Assembly: GCF_003612015.1 (NCBI RefSeq)
Contig: NZ_RARB01000005.1
Coordinates: 186,001-250,000, forward strand
Direction: 5' to 3'
Source of the DNA: Pantoea piersonii
GTDB taxonomy: Bacteria > Pseudomonadota > Gammaproteobacteria > Enterobacterales > Enterobacteriaceae
Length of the DNA: 64,000 nt
The notes beneath the pieces are model-generated. The model was not told the DNA's origin, searched no databases, and saw nothing but the letters and a program-made list of their open reading frames with translations. This document shows, piece by piece, positions 1 to 7,561 of this stretch; position 1 is the first letter of the stretch; each line of letters begins with the position of its first letter. A program made the translations under genes and the position numbers.

Positions 1-181
1 CGATAAACATGGCCAGGGTCAGCAGCCCCAGTTCAGGTAACTGAAATGCCATACTCATAAAAGTGGAGCCGGTCAGAAAGCGACCCGGTAACAGCAGGCT
101 AAAGGCGGCTATCCCCAGCGCAATCAGCAGCAACAGGCCAGGATGCGCCTTTTCGCTGGTCAACAAATGGTTCAGTTTCAT
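1..181 (-). CDS. Sugar ABC transporter permease, second subunit (partial, runs off left edge)
   Basis: Only the first 60 codons are in the window; the reading frame stays open to base 1. The start ATG is at 181-179. The visible part begins MKLNHLLTSEKAHPG, followed by a hydrophobic segment at about residues 15-34, as in the first membrane helix of the RbsC/LsrD branch of ABC permeases. It lies 14 bases downstream of the first permease of the same operon, so the transporter probably has two different permease subunits, as in Lsr-type importers. The substrate cannot be read from this fragment. Confidence 0.75.
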   Translation of the reverse strand, partial: MKLNHLLTSEKAHPGLLLLIALGIAAFSLLLPGRFLTGSTFMSMAFQLPELGLLTLAMFI

Positions 182-195
182 GGCACTCTCTCTCG

Positions 196-1185
196 TTAGA
201 CAAAGCTGACATCGGTCTCTTTGCGCTTTTTGTAATGGGTGACGGTGATAGCAACCATGATCACCACGCCTATTACGATGTTCATGAAATAGCTGGAGAC
301 ACCCACCAGGTTGAGGCCGTTTTTCAATATGGCGATCAAAAAGACGCCCATCAGCGTACCGGTGACAGTGCCTTTACCGCCCATCAGGCTGGCGCCGCCC
401 AATACAGTGGCTGCCAGGACGTCCAGCTCTCCGCCGACTAAGGCGTTTGGCACGACTTCTCCTACGCGATAGACCTGAACCAGACCGCCAATAGCGGCCA
501 GCGCGCCAAGGTAGCCATAGGCAAGAATATGAATCAGCCCTACTCTGATACCGATGCGGCGCGCCGATTCTTGATCGCCGCCGGTGGCGTAAAGCTGGCG
601 CCCCAGGTGAGTTTTGTTGAGCAGAAGCCAGGTGAAAGCGGCAATGATGAGCATGATGGTCAGCGGCAAACCAACCTGGTAAGTCTGGCCGCCAACGCTG
701 AAGGGCAGCACGTTATGCAGCGTTGTCCACCATTCCGGCAGGTTATAGAGGCTGCGCCCTTCGGTGAGCCACATCAGCATGCCGAACAGCAGCGCTTGCA
801 TACTGATAGTGATGATGATGGAGACGATCCGCAGCCAGTAGATCAGCACGGCGTTAATCACCCCGAACAGCATGCCGCAGGCGATAGCCAGCACAATACT
901 GAGCGGCGCATTATCGAAACCGAACTGGATAAACAGCGACGCGATAATGTACTGCACCACTGAAGCCACGGCCGCAAAAGAGATATCGATGCCGCCTGTC
1001 ACCAGCACCACAAACAGCCCGAGAGCGAAAATGCCCGTCACCGCATAGGTTTCTGTGAGATCGAGCAGGTTTTGCAGCGTCATAAACTGATCGCTGGTAA
1101 AGGAAAACAGCACGATAAAAAACAGCAAAACCCAGGCCAGCCAGCCCTGACTGGAGCGGGGCCTGAAGAAAGAGAGGTTAAGCAT
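196..1185 (-). CDS. Sugar ABC transporter permease (RbsC/LsrC-like)
   Basis: A 329-residue inner-membrane protein with about eight to ten hydrophobic segments, the usual length for permeases of the carbohydrate uptake-2 (RbsC/XylH/LsrC) class. The segment VLGGASLMGGKGTVTG near residues 258-275 matches the conserved cytoplasmic loop that contacts the ATPase in this family. Its start codon overlaps the end of the upstream ATPase gene by 8 bases, suggesting translational coupling. It would form the membrane channel with the partial permease that follows. The sugar is unknown; neighbours point to a LsrB-like ligand class. Confidence 0.85.
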   Translation of the reverse strand: MLNLSFFRPRSSQGWLAWVLLFFIVLFSFTSDQFMTLQNLLDLTETYAVTGIFALGLFVVLVTGGIDISFAAVASVVQYIIASLFIQFGFDNAPLSIVLAIACGMLFGVINAVLIYWLRIVSIIITISMQALLFGMLMWLTEGRSLYNLPEWWTTLHNVLPFSVGGQTYQVGLPLTIMLIIAAFTWLLLNKTHLGRQLYATGGDQESARRIGIRVGLIHILAYGYLGALAAIGGLVQVYRVGEVVPNALVGGELDVLAATVLGGASLMGGKGTVTGTLMGVFLIAILKNGLNLVGVSSYFMNIVIGVVIMVAITVTHYKKRKETDVSFV

Positions 1186-2683
1186 TGATCACCTCCGCCA
1201 GTTGCCTCTGCTCGACCAGCTGCGGCTGGTATTCGGCGTGGACCGTCCCGTCCCGGAAGTGCAGGATGCGGTCGCAGTTGTAATAGACTTCCGGGATCTC
1301 ATCAGAGATCAAAATGATGGACATGCCCTCTTGCGCCAGCTGGTGGATCAGGCTGTAGATACTGGCCTTGGCGCCGACGTCAACGCCAACGGTGGGGGAA
1401 TCAAGAATGAGGATTTTCGGATTCGTAAGTACCCATTTTGCCAGCACGATCTTTTGCTGGTTGCCGCCTGAGAGCGTAGAAATAGCATGCTCTGGATCGG
1501 CGACACGGACGCCGAGTTGCTGGATCCAGTTATGGATTAACTTGTTTTTTCGGTATTCATCAATCAGGTGGAAACGGTTGCGAAGCTGGTCGAGAATTGA
1601 CAACACCATGTTATCCGCCACCGATTGTTGCTGAATTAGCCCCAAAGTCAGCCGGTCTTCCGAAACGTAACCAATACCGGATTTAATCGCGTCCTCGTGA
1701 TTGCGAAAGCGCACCGGTTTGCTGTCGAGCCAGATTTTGCCGCTATCGGGTTTCGTCATGCCAAACAGCGAAAGCGCAAGCTCGGTACGGCCTGAGCCCA
1801 GTAAGCCACACAGGCCCAGCACCTCTCCTTCACAGAGTGAGAAGTTCACGTCGTGATACTGTCCTTTACGGCTGAGGTTCTCCACTTCCAGCATTTTGCG
1901 CTGGGGGTTAAAGCAGGGGGTTTTGAGGTGGTAATCCAGTTTGAGGCCGGTCATTAGTTCAGTCAGGCGATGTCCGTCCATTTCCCGGGCGGGCCAGGTA
2001 CCAATCTTGCGGCCATCACGGATCACCGTCACACGGTCGGAGATTTCGAGTACTTCATCCAGACGATGGCTGACAAAAACGACGCAGATGTTCTTTTCTT
2101 TCAGGTAACGTACGGTGCGCAGAAGCTGGTTCACTTCGGTACGGGTCAGCGATGCGGTAGGCTCATCCATAATCACCAGGCGCGCGTCTGCCACCAGCGC
2201 ACGGCAGATCGCTACCTGCTGTCGCTGGGCAATCGACAGCTCCGCCAGTCGGGCATCAAGTTGCAGATCAAACTTCAGTTCGCTGATGATGCGTTCTGCG
2301 CTTGCACGCAGCTTTTTTGCGCTATACCAGCCAAACAGGCTACCGAGATTCTGTTCGAACGCGATGTTTTCGGCCACGCTGAGGTTGGGAAACAACGACA
2401 GATCCTGATAAATCACCTGTACGCCAAAATCGCGCGCCTGTTTTGGCGTCAGGCGCGGAAACACATCGCCATTCTCCAGCGTAATAGCGCTACCGCTGTC
2501 CGGGGCATGCACCCCGGAAATCACTTTAATCAGGGTGCTTTTACCACAGCCGTTAGTCCCGGCGAGGCAATGCACTTCTCCTGCCATTAGCGTTAATGAG
2601 ATGTCGCTTAATGCCCGATTGCCTGCGAATGTTTTAGAGAGGCTGTCGACAGCAATTAGCCTCTTTTCTTCAATAAGTTGCAT
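1178..2683 (-). CDS. Sugar ABC transporter ATP-binding protein (duplicated NBD, RbsA/LsrA-like)
   Basis: A 501-residue ATPase with two nucleotide-binding domains. The first has a good Walker A, GTNGCGKST, near residues 42-50, a signature-like LSIAQRQ and Walker B VIMDEPTA. The second has a degenerate P-loop (GLLGSGRTEL), a proper LSGGNQQK signature, and LILDSPTVG where the catalytic Glu after Walker B is Ser, so the two sites are probably not equal. I chose the ATG at 2683, one base after the stop of the binding protein, although the frame is open for 30 more codons upstream; those overlap the binding-protein gene and have no family resemblance. Confidence 0.87.
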   Translation of the reverse strand: MQLIEEKRLIAVDSLSKTFAGNRALSDISLTLMAGEVHCLAGTNGCGKSTLIKVISGVHAPDSGSAITLENGDVFPRLTPKQARDFGVQVIYQDLSLFPNLSVAENIAFEQNLGSLFGWYSAKKLRASAERIISELKFDLQLDARLAELSIAQRQQVAICRALVADARLVIMDEPTASLTRTEVNQLLRTVRYLKEKNICVVFVSHRLDEVLEISDRVTVIRDGRKIGTWPAREMDGHRLTELMTGLKLDYHLKTPCFNPQRKMLEVENLSRKGQYHDVNFSLCEGEVLGLCGLLGSGRTELALSLFGMTKPDSGKIWLDSKPVRFRNHEDAIKSGIGYVSEDRLTLGLIQQQSVADNMVLSILDQLRNRFHLIDEYRKNKLIHNWIQQLGVRVADPEHAISTLSGGNQQKIVLAKWVLTNPKILILDSPTVGVDVGAKASIYSLIHQLAQEGMSIILISDEIPEVYYNCDRILHFRDGTVHAEYQPQLVEQRQLAEVINA

Positions 2684-2684
2684 A

Positions 2685-3668
2685 TTACAGCCCCAGTTTG
2701 ACCAGCCGTGGCAGATTGGTTTTGTCCAGGCTTTCCGTGTTGTTGCCAAGAATGGTGTGGGTGCTTTCATCAACCTTCACCTGACCGAGGCCCTCTATCG
2801 ACATACCGTTGGTGATGGGTTCGTTTTTCTGCAACATGCTGGCCAGACGGACAAAAACTTCGCCTGCTGTCATCGGGTTCCAGATATAGCCGCCTTTGAT
2901 CGCGCCACGGTTGACTAACATCTGTCCCTGTCCAGGACTGAAAGATCCAATTACGCAAACCGCGTTAGTTTTGTTACGCGACAGCACAGCGCGGCCTGCG
3001 CCGATGGGGCCTTGTGAACCGAAGGCGATAACGCCTTTAAGGTCGGGGTATTTGGACATTAATTCGTTGGTGGTTCTGATGGAGTCATCCAGTGATTCGC
3101 CGACGCCAAATTTGTCGCCCACCATTTGCATGTTGGGGTAGTGCGCTTTCTGGTAAGCAACAGCGGAATCCACCCAGGCGTTATGCAGCGGTACGGTTAA
3201 ACTGCCCACATAGGCGGCATATTTACCCTCTTCATGCATGCACTGAGCCAGCGCTTTCATATGGTTTTCGCCATGTGTTTTGGCATCGACCAGTTCAAAA
3301 TCCCAGTTGGCATACTTTTGATCAGGCGACTCATGCACCAGCACTTTGATACCCGCATCGCGGGCGCGCTTGAGAACCGGCTCCAGCACTTTTGGGTCAT
3401 TGGGGACAACGCCAATAATGTCCACTTTCTGGGCGATGAGATCTTCAATCGCACGAACCTGTAAAGCCGGGTCGGAAGAGGTCGGCCCGACCATCCATGC
3501 ATCAATTCCCTCTTTTGCTGCTTCGCTTTTGATGCCCGCTTCCATTGCATTAAACCAGGGAATGCCTCCGACCTTAACAACCACGCCCATACGCAATTTG
3601 TCAGCAGCATGAAGAGAAGCCGTAGAGAAGAGGGCAAGCAGGGAACAGACGAGAAGTGTTTTTTTCAT
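2685..3668 (-). CDS. Periplasmic sugar-binding protein (LsrB/RhaS-like) of ABC importer
   Basis: 327 residues with a classic signal peptide (MKKTLLVCSLLALFSTASLHA, mature part from about ADKLRMG). The body is a two-lobe periplasmic-binding-protein fold of the RbsB/LsrB family: VVPNDPKVLEPVLKRARDAGIKV in the first lobe and GAIKGGYIWNPMTAGEV near the C terminus, a position that contacts the ligand in LsrB. A GTG two codons earlier overlaps the DeoR stop; the ATG at 3668 fits the signal peptide better. It captures the substrate for the ATPase and permeases that follow. No LsrK, LsrF or LsrG homologue is visible, so AI-2 uptake should not be assumed. Confidence 0.85.
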   Translation of the reverse strand: MKKTLLVCSLLALFSTASLHAADKLRMGVVVKVGGIPWFNAMEAGIKSEAAKEGIDAWMVGPTSSDPALQVRAIEDLIAQKVDIIGVVPNDPKVLEPVLKRARDAGIKVLVHESPDQKYANWDFELVDAKTHGENHMKALAQCMHEEGKYAAYVGSLTVPLHNAWVDSAVAYQKAHYPNMQMVGDKFGVGESLDDSIRTTNELMSKYPDLKGVIAFGSQGPIGAGRAVLSRNKTNAVCVIGSFSPGQGQMLVNRGAIKGGYIWNPMTAGEVFVRLASMLQKNEPITNGMSIEGLGQVKVDESTHTILGNNTESLDKTNLPRLVKLGL

Positions 3669-3670
3669 TA

Positions 3671-4510
3671 TCACGATTCCTGATGATTTATTAATTGCAT
3701 CGTTTGTTGACGTTGAGAACAGTCAATAATATTGACGCCGTTCCATGCCAGTTCCTGACGTAAAGCTTCATCCTTAAATGTGTCCGTTATTAAAAAATCA
3801 ACATCCCGGTAGTGGCATATCCGCGCAAAAGAAGGGCGCAGGAACTTACCCGCATCAATCAGGAAATATTTCCTTTCTGACGCCAGCAGCATTTGTTGTT
3901 TTAAATGCGCGTTATTTTCATTTGTGGCGCGTAAATAACCATCGCTTCCTAAACTGCTACAGGAAAAAAAGATTTTATTGATCAGGAAATCTTTTAGCGG
4001 TTGCTCTGCCACAACGCCGTTGAAATCTTCATTGTGATCTGAATATTCACCTCCTAAACAGATGGTACGGATGTTTTTCTTCGCTGCCAGTATCTGCACC
4101 ACCCGCAGCGAGTTCGTTAAGACTGTCAGCTCGATATCAGGCAGTTGCCGCGCCAGAAACCAACAGGTTGTGCTGCTGTCCAGCAGGATACAGTCACCGG
4201 GGCTGATAAAATTCAGCGCACGTTTGGCTATCAAGGTTTTCGCCTGCGTATTTTCATTCATTCTCAGACGAAAGGGAGATTCATGTTCACTGGCTTTATT
4301 ATTTTTGCCAGGTAAGTTTCCCTGATGCCTGTGGGCCAGTATTGCGCCGCCATGACTACGCTGAATTAACCCTTTCTTCTCAAGTTGAGATAAATCCCGA
4401 CGAATTGTTTCTTGTGAAACACGACAGGATTTTACTAACTCTTTTACCAGGGCTCTGCCATTAAGTGTTATTTCCTCCAGGATCTGTTTTTGGCGCTCAA
4501 CAGGTAACAT
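3671..4510 (-). CDS. DeoR-family transcriptional regulator
   Basis: 279 residues. The N terminus has the DeoR winged helix-turn-helix (residues about 4-58: MLPVERQKQILEE, then the recognition segment SQETIRRDLSQLEKKG). The C-terminal part carries the DeoR sensor motifs, with DCILLDSSTTCWFLARQLP and LTNSLRVV, which bind a phosphorylated sugar in characterised members. The ATG at 4510 has a strong GGAGG ribosome-binding site. It is the first gene of the minus-strand sugar ABC operon and probably represses it until a phosphosugar appears. A central insertion (residues about 60-85, rich in N, K and H) is longer than in GlpR or DeoR. Confidence 0.9.
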   Translation of the reverse strand: MLPVERQKQILEEITLNGRALVKELVKSCRVSQETIRRDLSQLEKKGLIQRSHGGAILAHRHQGNLPGKNNKASEHESPFRLRMNENTQAKTLIAKRALNFISPGDCILLDSSTTCWFLARQLPDIELTVLTNSLRVVQILAAKKNIRTICLGGEYSDHNEDFNGVVAEQPLKDFLINKIFFSCSSLGSDGYLRATNENNAHLKQQMLLASERKYFLIDAGKFLRPSFARICHYRDVDFLITDTFKDEALRQELAWNGVNIIDCSQRQQTMQLINHQES

Positions 4511-4605
4511 GATGACCTCCGATGTAAATAAATTAGGGGATTAACGAAATGTAAAATGTGCACCAGACTGAAATGTGACAAGGCTTTTTAACATCATGGA
4601 AAAGA

Positions 4606-4619
4606 GTGATTTAAATCAC
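4606..4619. promoter_or_regulatory. CRP-like palindrome upstream of the DeoR/sugar ABC operon
   Basis: GTGATTTAAATCAC is a perfect 14-bp dyad with the core spacing GTGA-N6-TCAC of CRP sites. Its centre is about 102 bases upstream of the DeoR start, which suits catabolite activation of a sugar-uptake operon. It could instead be an operator of the DeoR protein itself. Confidence 0.5.
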
Positions 4620-5072
4620 CTTGTTTTTTGCAACGACCAGAGAAGTAGAGAGCTATGTGTGATCGGTGCATCAATTTAAAGTGGAAAGTTGAAGGGATGA
4701 GCCAGACACACATTTCTACCATACCTGTTTTCCCACTCAGCCTTAATGACCGAAGTTGACCGTTTCTGTGGGAATGACCGTTTTGCGCGCGTGCAAAGGC
4801 TGTTTTTCGGAAAATGACCTCTGTTCTGTTAACACCACGCAGCAGTAACTCATCCTTACTTTCCTTCAGGTGCTCATTAATGATCCGTTTTCGGCAACCA
4901 CCGGCCGTTGCGCAGTAGATGCGGGCAGGCTACTTACTTTCACTGAGGAACGTTAATGGCGCGCTGACAGCTAACCGGTTGCGGTTGCCTGCGGTATGTT
5001 GGGGGACGTGGCGTCAAGAGGAGTAAATCATGAAGGCGCTGTGATAGCAGTTATACACCCAGCAGAAAAGTG

Positions 5073-5092
5073 GCCCCAAAAGGGGCTTTTTT
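5073..5092 (+). terminator. Rho-independent terminator without an obvious upstream gene
   Basis: Stem GCCCC / GGGGC with an AAAA loop, followed by six T residues (5087-5092). The T tract is on the plus strand, so it would end a rightward transcript, yet no plus-strand gene precedes it in the window. Confidence 0.7.
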
Positions 5093-5169
5093 ATCTCAGC
5101 CATTGGGCACGACTTTCGCTAAGGCTACTTATTTCAACCGGAGCTGCCCGGTTAAACAGCGCTGATGAT

Positions 5170-5223
5170 CTGTAAAAATCCGTTATCTCACGGGGATGAC
5201 GGATTTATCAGACTGTTTTACAG
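5170..5223. terminator. Nested inverted repeat after the SDR gene
   Basis: Outer arms CTGTAAAA (5170-5177) and TTTTACAG (5216-5223) enclose inner arms AATCCGT (5177-5183) and ACGGATT (5199-5205). It lies 18 bases beyond the stop of the minus-strand SDR gene and is probably its transcript end or an RNA-stabilising hairpin. Confidence 0.4.
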
Positions 5224-5241
5224 TGGCGCCCTTTATGAGGA

Positions 5242-6138
5242 CTACATGACTTCGCGAAAGTAGGTCGTCTCGCGCATATCCTGCAAGAGTCCCGGTCCGT
5301 CTGGCTGCCAGTTAAAGGCCTGGCGCGTCCATGCGCTGGAAGCCGGATTATCCATCGAGGCAAAGAAGGCCATCCAGCCCAGCCATTCTCTGGCTTCCTC
5401 CAGCGTCAGGCTTTTTACCGGTAGCGCTAAACCGGCACCGATGGTTTCCGCAATGTGGCGGAATGGAACACCTTCTTCCTGCACCGCATGCAGAATCGTA
5501 CCCGCTGCGGCATGTTCAGCGGCCAGACAAAACAGCTCGGCAGCATCGTCACGATGCACCGCAGGCCAGCGGTTTGCGCCATCGCCAATATAGACCGCCG
5601 CGCCTTTTTCCTTTGCCATATTAATAATCATAGGTACAAAGCCGTGATCGCCCGCGCCGTGCACCGTGGGGGGCAAGCGCACCAGCGAAACGCGCACCCC
5701 GCGATCGGCCAGCGTCAGCGCAGCCACATTGGAATTTGAACGCGGATGTGGGCCGATAGCGGGGCGCGTCTGCTCAACGGCGAGCTGACCTGGCGATACC
5801 AGCGCGGTGCCGCTTGTCACTACCAAAGGACGATTTGAACCCGCCAGTACCTCGCCCATCGTCAGAATCGCGCGTTGGTCAACCTCTGCAGCATAATCCA
5901 TGCGGCTGAAATCGTGGATATAACCCACATGAATCACGCCGTCGCTCTGTTCAACGGCGCTGCGCAAGCTGGCGGTATTTTCCAGATCCCCACGAATCAC
6001 CCGCACCTTTTGTTGTTGCAGCTTCTCCGCCGACGCATCGCTACGCGCCAGACCCAGCACGTCATAACCGCGCGCCTGCAATTTTTTCACAATGGCGGAG
6101 CCAATAAAGCCGCTCGCACCGGTCACAAAAATTCGCAT
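5242..6138 (-). CDS. Atypical extended SDR-family NAD(P)-dependent epimerase/dehydratase-like protein
   Basis: 298 residues. The N terminus has a clear dinucleotide-binding motif GASGFIG (residues 7-13) followed by the extended-SDR pattern (VIRGDLEN, VIHVGYIHD). Where the catalytic YxxxK would stand, the protein reads HPRSNSNVAAL, so the usual Tyr and Lys are absent. This matches the atypical SDR branch seen in many proteobacterial genomes, with the motif LVRLPPTVHGAGDHGFVP. It is transcribed divergently from a helix-turn-helix regulator 101 bases away, a common pairing, and is probably under its control. The substrate is unknown. Confidence 0.8.
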   Translation of the reverse strand: MRIFVTGASGFIGSAIVKKLQARGYDVLGLARSDASAEKLQQQKVRVIRGDLENTASLRSAVEQSDGVIHVGYIHDFSRMDYAAEVDQRAILTMGEVLAGSNRPLVVTSGTALVSPGQLAVEQTRPAIGPHPRSNSNVAALTLADRGVRVSLVRLPPTVHGAGDHGFVPMIINMAKEKGAAVYIGDGANRWPAVHRDDAAELFCLAAEHAAAGTILHAVQEEGVPFRHIAETIGAGLALPVKSLTLEEAREWLGWMAFFASMDNPASSAWTRQAFNWQPDGPGLLQDMRETTYFREVM

Positions 6139-6239
6139 ATTCGTGCTCCTGTCATTGGGTGTAAAAGCACTATGATAAAAAGCGAGCGCGGCGAACAGCC
6201 GAGATCTTATACAGGTATACGCACTAACAGGCTCACACT

Positions 6240-7064
6240 ATGACCATTCAGGACGACAATCTGCTCGGCAACTTTCTGCGTGAGCGCCGCCAGCGACTCG
6301 ACGCCGCTAAACTTGGCTATCAGCTGCTGCGCCGCCGTACGCCGGGATTACGGCGCGAAGAAGTGGCAGTACGTGCCTGCGTCAGCACGACCTGGTACAC
6401 CTGGTTAGAGCAGGGCAGAGGCGGCGCGCCATCGGAAGAGGTACTGGAACGTCTGGCCAGAGCGCTGGAGTTAAGTGCTGCCGAACGCGATCATCTGTTT
6501 CTGCTGGCGCAAAATCGCCTGCCGGGCGTGACCTGGCAAGCGGGTGCTGATGTGACGCCTTCGCTGCAGCGCGTTCTCGACTGTATGACGCATACCCCTG
6601 CGCTGGTGAAAACCGCCGAGTGGCATGTCGTCGCCTGGAATCGCGCAGCGACCAAAGTATTTGTTGATTACGCTGAGTTGCCGCCGGAGCAGCGCAACAT
6701 TTTGCTGATGATGTTCCGCGATGAAAACATGAAAAAACGCCTGCCGGACTGGCATAACGTGACGCGACACATGGTGGCCAATTTTCGCGCCGACGTCGCG
6801 CGTACCGGGGCCAGCGAGCATGTGCGCGCGCTGGTGGAGGAGCTGAGTAACATGAGCGAAACCTTCCGTCAGCTGTGGCAATCGCAGGAAGTCAGCCAGC
6901 ATGGCGAAGGAATTAAAACGCTGCGGCTGCCGGATGAAGGCGTACTGGAACTGGAATACAGCACCTTTGCGGTAGAAGGTAAGCCGGGGTTGAGTCTGGT
7001 GGTGTTTAACCCGCGTCAGTCGCAAGATCGGGAGAAAGTGGCGCGGTTGATGGCGCGTGAGTAG
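6240..7064 (+). CDS. XRE-family regulator with MmyB-like ligand-binding domain
   Basis: 274 residues. An N-terminal helix-turn-helix (residues about 9-80) contains GLRREEVAVRACVSTTWYTWLEQGR, the typical start of the MmyB-type regulators of actinobacteria and proteobacteria. The C-terminal half (about 100-270) resembles the PAS-like MmyB ligand-binding domain, with ALVKTAEWHVVAWNRAA and NILLMMFRDE. In characterised relatives this domain binds a small ligand such as a fatty acid. It stands divergent to the SDR gene at 5242-6138 and probably controls it and itself through the 101-bp spacer. Confidence 0.88.
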   Translation: MTIQDDNLLGNFLRERRQRLDAAKLGYQLLRRRTPGLRREEVAVRACVSTTWYTWLEQGRGGAPSEEVLERLARALELSAAERDHLFLLAQNRLPGVTWQAGADVTPSLQRVLDCMTHTPALVKTAEWHVVAWNRAATKVFVDYAELPPEQRNILLMMFRDENMKKRLPDWHNVTRHMVANFRADVARTGASEHVRALVEELSNMSETFRQLWQSQEVSQHGEGIKTLRLPDEGVLELEYSTFAVEGKPGLSLVVFNPRQSQDREKVARLMARE

Positions 7065-7524
7065 CCGGGTTCGCTGACAGTAGATCGCTACGCACCGTTT
7101 AATGCACACTTCTCAGCTTCTCTGAGGTTCAAGAGGCAGTATCACCGCGGCTGAGAGCTTCTGCCTGGTATTAATGAAAAGGCAACAAAGAGGGCCTCTC
7201 GCAACGTTCTCTGTGGTGACATCGTTATACGTAACGCTCGCCTTACACTATGTAGATCTCTGTTCATTATGTGTAAAGTCTCCTCGGTAATATACGGAAC
7301 TGCTTATTACATTAACTGCCCATAAAAAGCTTGCCTGAAGTATCAGCGTGCATCTTTCTCACCCTCCTTAATTTATTAAGATGCGATTAATTCAATTACA
7401 ACCTGCTGCATTAAATCAGTGCGATATTTGCACTGAAAGCAATCATACGTAATATCAATAAAAAATAATTTTCATTAATTACCTTATAAAACAGGTGATT
7501 ATACATTTGGCATGTTTTATGCCT
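7065..7524. other. AT-rich intergenic region upstream of the urea operon
   Basis: About 460 bases without a credible gene. The last 150 bases are strongly AT-rich and probably hold the promoter of the urea operon. I looked for the guanidine-I (ykkC) riboswitch core often found before such genes and did not see it. Confidence 0.5.
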
Positions 7525-7560
7525 TATGAATTCCATCTTGTATACCAGATGGAATTCATA
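7525..7560. promoter_or_regulatory. 36-bp near-perfect palindrome at the urea operon start (probable GntR operator or RNA hairpin)
   Basis: Arms TATGAATTCCATCT (7525-7538) and AGATGGAATTCATA (7547-7560) are exact inverted copies; the 8-base centre TGTATACC is itself palindromic except for its outer pair, so 17 of 18 pairs match. The centre TTGTATACCA (7538-7547) resembles operators of FCD-type GntR proteins, and such a regulator is encoded in the operon. The right arm contains the Shine-Dalgarno-like GATGGA of the ATG at 7562, so the transcript could also fold to hide the ribosome-binding site. Confidence 0.65.
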
Positions 7561-7561
7561 C

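Larger units (their letters stand above)
4511..5241. other. 731-bp gene-free region with a possible short plus-strand transcript
   Basis: No convincing protein gene. It contains the CRP-like site at 4606-4619, a plus-strand terminator at 5073-5092, and just before it a very short ORF (ATG at 5030, Lys-Ala-Leu, stop at 5042-5044) with a strong GAGGAG six bases upstream. A nested inverted repeat follows at 5170-5223. The combination suggests a small RNA, a leader or the remnant of a lost gene; I could not match it to a known RNA. Confidence 0.4.

Noticed and set aside
2685-3668. Assignment of the left operon as the AI-2 (lsr) importer
   Set aside because: The binding protein is LsrB-like, but the regulator is DeoR-type with a different N terminus from LsrR and no lsrK, lsrF or lsrG is visible; the substrate is left open.
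7145-7200. TPP-riboswitch-like CTGAGAG
   Set aside because: The other conserved TPP elements are absent and no thiamine gene follows.
7065-7525. Guanidine-I (ykkC) riboswitch before the urea carboxylase operon
   Set aside because: I looked for the conserved core and the paired stems in the 460-base spacer and found neither.
7526-7561. Upstream start codon for allophanate hydrolase at 7526
   Set aside because: It lies inside the 36-bp dyad, has no ribosome-binding site and adds 12 residues unlike the family; kept only as a possible regulatory start.
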